16,361 nt of DNA from an uncultured Bacilli bacterium (lineage in GTDB: Bacteria > Bacillota_I > Bacilli_A > RF39 > UBA660): NCBI GenBank assembly GCA_947632415.1, contig CANRPB010000020.1, positions 1 to 16,361 of the forward strand. The letters run 5' to 3'. Each line of letters begins with the position of its first letter. Positions within the stretch are counted from its first letter, which is position 1. Below, one piece after another: positions 13,983 through 16,361 of this stretch. Under the pieces are notes generated by a model. That model did not search any database. It was not told where the DNA came from and was given only the letters and a program-made list of their open reading frames with translations. A program made the position numbers and the translations under genes.

Positions 13983-13991
13983 TGTTATAAT
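13983..13991 (+). promoter_or_regulatory. Extended -10 promoter of ppaC
   Basis: TGTTATAAT, a perfect extended -10, lies 19 bases before the ppaC ATG; the leader would be only about 12 bases, starting at the GGAGG site. No convincing -35 is seen. Confidence 0.5.
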
Positions 13992-14010
13992 AATTGTCGG
14001 AGGGAAAAAA

Positions 14011-15636
14011 ATGAATAATTTAGACGAAATATATGTATTTGGACACAAAAACCCAGACACAGACAGTGTAACAGCCGCTATTTCATTAGCGCATTTAAAA
14101 AAACAATTAGGATTAAATACAATCCCCAAAATTTTAGGAAACATAAATAACGAAACAGAATATGTACTAAATCATTTTAAAGTAAAAAAACCAGATTACT
14201 TAAACAACGTCAAACTACAAATCAAAGACTTAAACTTTAACAATAAACATCACATAAAAACAAACAATTCTATCTACTATGCCTACAACTATATGTCCGA
14301 AAATGGCATCTATAACATACCAATTATCAATGACGACAACAAAGTTGAAGGCCTAATCGCCATGAAACATATTGCCAAATATATGATATCAGGTGATTCA
14401 AAAATACTAAACGCAAAATACGAAAACATCATCGAAACACTAGAAGCAGAAAAAATATTAAAATTTGATGACATGATTGAAGGAACAATTGATATTGCCG
14501 CTTTTCAAAGCAAAACATTTATTGAAAACATTACAATAAATAATAAATCAATCGTAATAGTTGGTGATAGATACAAAGTCTTAGAATACGCAATCAACAA
14601 CAAAGCCAAATTAATCGTTATTACAGGTAATCATGACATTCCAGAAGAACTACTAAAAAAAGCCAAAGTTAACAAAGTAAATATTATCAAAACAAGTTTC
14701 CATACATATGAAGCATCAAAAATGATAAGCCTAAGTAACTTTGCCATTCAACTTGCTATTAAAGATAACATCGTTACTGTTGACGAAAATGAAACAGTAA
14801 CCGAATTTATTAACTTAGCCAATAAAACAAAATATAGTTACTATCCTGTTTTAAACAAAAAAGAAGAATTTATTGGTAACGTCGAACTAGTAGATACAAA
14901 TAATCAAAACAAAAAACAAGTAATGTTAGTAGATCATAACGAATATGACCAAAGTGTTGACGGTTTAAATGAAGCCGAAATCCTCGAAATAGTCGATCAT
15001 CATAATATCGGATCTATTGGAACAAGTTCACCAATTAACTTCAGAAACATGCCAGTAGGAAGCGATAATACAGTTATTTATAAAATGTACAAAGAACATA
15101 ATATCGAAGTACCACAAGAAATTGCTGGACTAATGTTATCAGGTATCATTTCAGATACCCTACTATTTGTATCACCAACAACCACAGAACTAGATAAACA
15201 AACAGCCAAAGAACTAGCAGAAATCGCCAAAGTCGATCTAAATGAATATGGACTAAACATGTTAAAAGCAGGAACTTCATTAAAAGGAAAAACAGAAGAA
15301 GATATCCTATTTGGTGACTTCAAAGTATACGAAGTAAACAACAAAAAAATAGGCGTTACACAAGTATCAACATTCGATATTAATGACTTCAATGATAGTA
15401 TTAACACATATAAAGAATTAATTAATAAAAATGCTGAAAATAATAACTATGATGTTTTCGCATTCTTTATCACAGATATTCTTAAAAATGGTTCTTATAT
15501 TTATTTCAATGAAAATGCCAGAGAAATCATTTCCAATGCCTTTGACATTGAAAACATTGAACAAGGATGTTACTTAGACGGTTGTGTTTCAAGAAAAAAA
15601 CAAGTTATTCCTAAAATTATGAAAGCACTAGAATAA
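14011..15636 (+). CDS. ppaC: Manganese-dependent family II inorganic pyrophosphatase with CBS-DRTGG regulatory insert
   Basis: This enzyme hydrolyses pyrophosphate, pulling biosynthetic reactions forward. At 541 residues it is the regulated clostridial-type form rather than the ~310-residue core. Catalytic motifs are G-H-K-N-P-D-T-D-S (11-19), V-D-H-N-E (307-311) and D-H-H (329-331), and the substrate-binding S-R-K-K-Q lies near the C-terminus. The insert holds a CBS motif (about 80-125), a DRTGG-like domain (about 160-245, G-D-R-Y-K-V-L at 185-191) and a second CBS motif (about 253-296), where adenine nucleotides bind in characterised relatives. ATG 14011 follows GGAGG; the longer frame from 13942 would run through the promoter. 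It is the only clear plus-strand gene, and its K/N/I/T-rich composition fits the A/C-rich plus strand. Confidence 0.96.
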   Translation: MNNLDEIYVFGHKNPDTDSVTAAISLAHLKKQLGLNTIPKILGNINNETEYVLNHFKVKKPDYLNNVKLQIKDLNFNNKHHIKTNNSIYYAYNYMSENGIYNIPIINDDNKVEGLIAMKHIAKYMISGDSKILNAKYENIIETLEAEKILKFDDMIEGTIDIAAFQSKTFIENITINNKSIVIVGDRYKVLEYAINNKAKLIVITGNHDIPEELLKKAKVNKVNIIKTSFHTYEASKMISLSNFAIQLAIKDNIVTVDENETVTEFINLANKTKYSYYPVLNKKEEFIGNVELVDTNNQNKKQVMLVDHNEYDQSVDGLNEAEILEIVDHHNIGSIGTSSPINFRNMPVGSDNTVIYKMYKEHNIEVPQEIAGLMLSGIISDTLLFVSPTTTELDKQTAKELAEIAKVDLNEYGLNMLKAGTSLKGKTEEDILFGDFKVYEVNNKKIGVTQVSTFDINDFNDSINTYKELINKNAENNNYDVFAFFITDILKNGSYIYFNENAREIISNAFDIENIEQGCYLDGCVSRKKQVIPKIMKALE

Positions 15637-15665
15637 AAAGCCAATGATTAATCATTGACTTTTTT
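15637..15665 (+). terminator. Bidirectional terminator between ppaC and the surface-protein gene
   Basis: CAATGA-TTAA-TCATTG (15642-15657), extended by AAAG/CTTT with one mismatch, has T runs on both sides (T on plus at 15660-15665; A on plus at 15636-15639). It directly follows the ppaC stop and serves both convergent genes. Confidence 0.8.
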
Positions 15666-16361
15666 CTATGATATTATATCAAATTTAGAAACTGTTACAA
15701 CTGGGCGAATGCCGCGGCTGGTGCCAGCCACATCATAATAACTAGTCAAGTAGCCATGGCTACACATAACCCACGCATAAGAAGAACCACCGACGCGAGC
15801 CGCCGTACTTGTCCAATATGCCAATATAGCTGGACTTTGTAGGTTTACATTACATCCATGACTTTCACAATCATGTAAATTACTATATAACCATGCATAT
15901 GCACTTGACCCTTTTGATCTTGTTGGTTCGTTTTGATCCAATGAATCTAAGTAATACCAGTAACTTGTCGGATCAGATTTTCTTACTATATTATTTACTT
16001 CTTCGGCACTTATTAATTTTGCTTTATATTTACTATAATCTATAGTGTAACTATTACCGCTTGAACCAGTAGCTGCAGTATACGAGTCAGTTCTATTTTG
16101 TATTGTCCAATCTTTTGTATCCTCTTTTAAAGTCTTTAAAGCTGTTAATGGGCCTCTATAATTGCATCCCGTTACTCCGCTACTTGTTTTACAATCTTCA
16201 TAATTACCGATTGGAACTGTTCCATTCGAATATTCTATTCCTAATTCTTTTGCTTTAGATTCAGCATTTTCATAATCAGTTTGTGATGCCCAGGCTATTC
16301 CATTTGATGTATTATGATCTAGTATCATTGTATATCCATTGTCTGATACATCATACACATA
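15666..16361 (-). CDS. Surface-type protein with C-terminal FISUMP/DUF6273-like (lectin-fold-like) domain, C-terminal part
   Basis: The frame is open from the right edge to TAG at 15666-15668, giving at least 231 residues with no credible start inside the window. Features are W-x-S-Q-type and Y-K-A-K-L-I-S-A-E-E segments and paired cysteines. The terminal block A-Y-W-T-S-T-A-A-R-V-G-G-S-S-Y-A-W-V ending in S-R-G-I-R-P-V-V-T-V is typical of the exported FISUMP/DUF6273-like domains that are abundant in uncultured gut Firmicutes. The missing N-terminus may be prepilin-like, as at 1-204 (inference). Within 15705-15809, 35 consecutive codons have no A in third position, unlike the rest of the gene, and the stretch is GC-rich. 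Part of this block recurs at 488-584. The family assignment is from memory of motif style, not a search. Confidence 0.75.
   Translation of the reverse strand, partial: YVYDVSDNGYTMILDHNTSNGIAWASQTDYENAESKAKELGIEYSNGTVPIGNYEDCKTSSGVTGCNYRGPLTALKTLKEDTKDWTIQNRTDSYTAATGSSGNSYTIDYSKYKAKLISAEEVNNIVRKSDPTSYWYYLDSLDQNEPTRSKGSSAYAWLYSNLHDCESHGCNVNLQSPAILAYWTSTAARVGGSSYAWVMCSHGYLTSYYDVAGTSRGIRPVVTVSKFDIIS

Noticed and set aside
15078..15407. Minus-strand frame opposite ppaC
   Set aside because: Lies entirely within a conserved gene and has no recognisable motif.

Overview
The window looks like chromosomal DNA from a very AT-rich, low-GC Gram-positive relative (Firmicutes/Bacilli side, possibly one of the uncultured gut lineages with reduced genomes). 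The reasons are a conserved Bacillus-type neighbourhood (metG, tatD, a 3D-domain protein and ksgA, with a spoVT/abrB-type regulator upstream), AGGTGAT-like ribosome binding sites, TGA used as a stop and TGG as tryptophan. Almost every gene lies on the minus strand. The plus strand is rich in A and C whichever strand codes, so the minus strand is probably the leading strand. This taxonomic placement is inference.

Layout from left to right: (1) 1-204 is the start of a prepilin-like protein that runs off the left edge. (2) 205-692 is non-coding and holds a GC-rich, apparently structured RNA locus (about 320-620, minus) with its own extended -10 promoter and a 3' hairpin plus T tract. Part of it matches the C-terminal coding segment of the surface protein at the right edge. 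(3) ung-tilS-ftsH (4657 down to 693) form one minus-strand run; FtsH carries an unusual Rho-N/SAP-like tail. (4) 4726-5916 is a stand-alone AAA ATPase with a DUF4143-like C-terminus. A large inverted repeat overlaps its promoter, and a 377-base gap beyond it contains three hairpin-forming repeats with an exact 41-bp period. (5) 6294-13311 reads dut-metG, then a previously unlisted 55-residue membrane protein, tatD, a 3D-domain protein, prsW, ksgA and a sodium:amino-acid symporter. (6) spoVT (minus) and ppaC (plus) are divergent. (7) ppaC ends at a bidirectional terminator facing the C-terminal part of a surface protein that runs off the right edge.

Most genes are housekeeping: translation and tRNA maturation (metG, tilS, ksgA), nucleotide hygiene and repair (dut, ung, tatD), membrane proteolysis (ftsH, prsW), energy (ppaC) and uptake. 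The least ordinary parts are the GC-rich RNA locus, the A-depleted C-terminal segment of the surface protein with its partial copy at the other end (a pattern that resembles adenine-directed diversification, although no reverse transcriptase or template is visible here), the repeat-rich ATPase control region, and a possible attenuator in front of dut. Several start codons are called downstream of the longest reading frame because a good ribosome binding site, and in some cases an upstream terminator or promoter, decides them.
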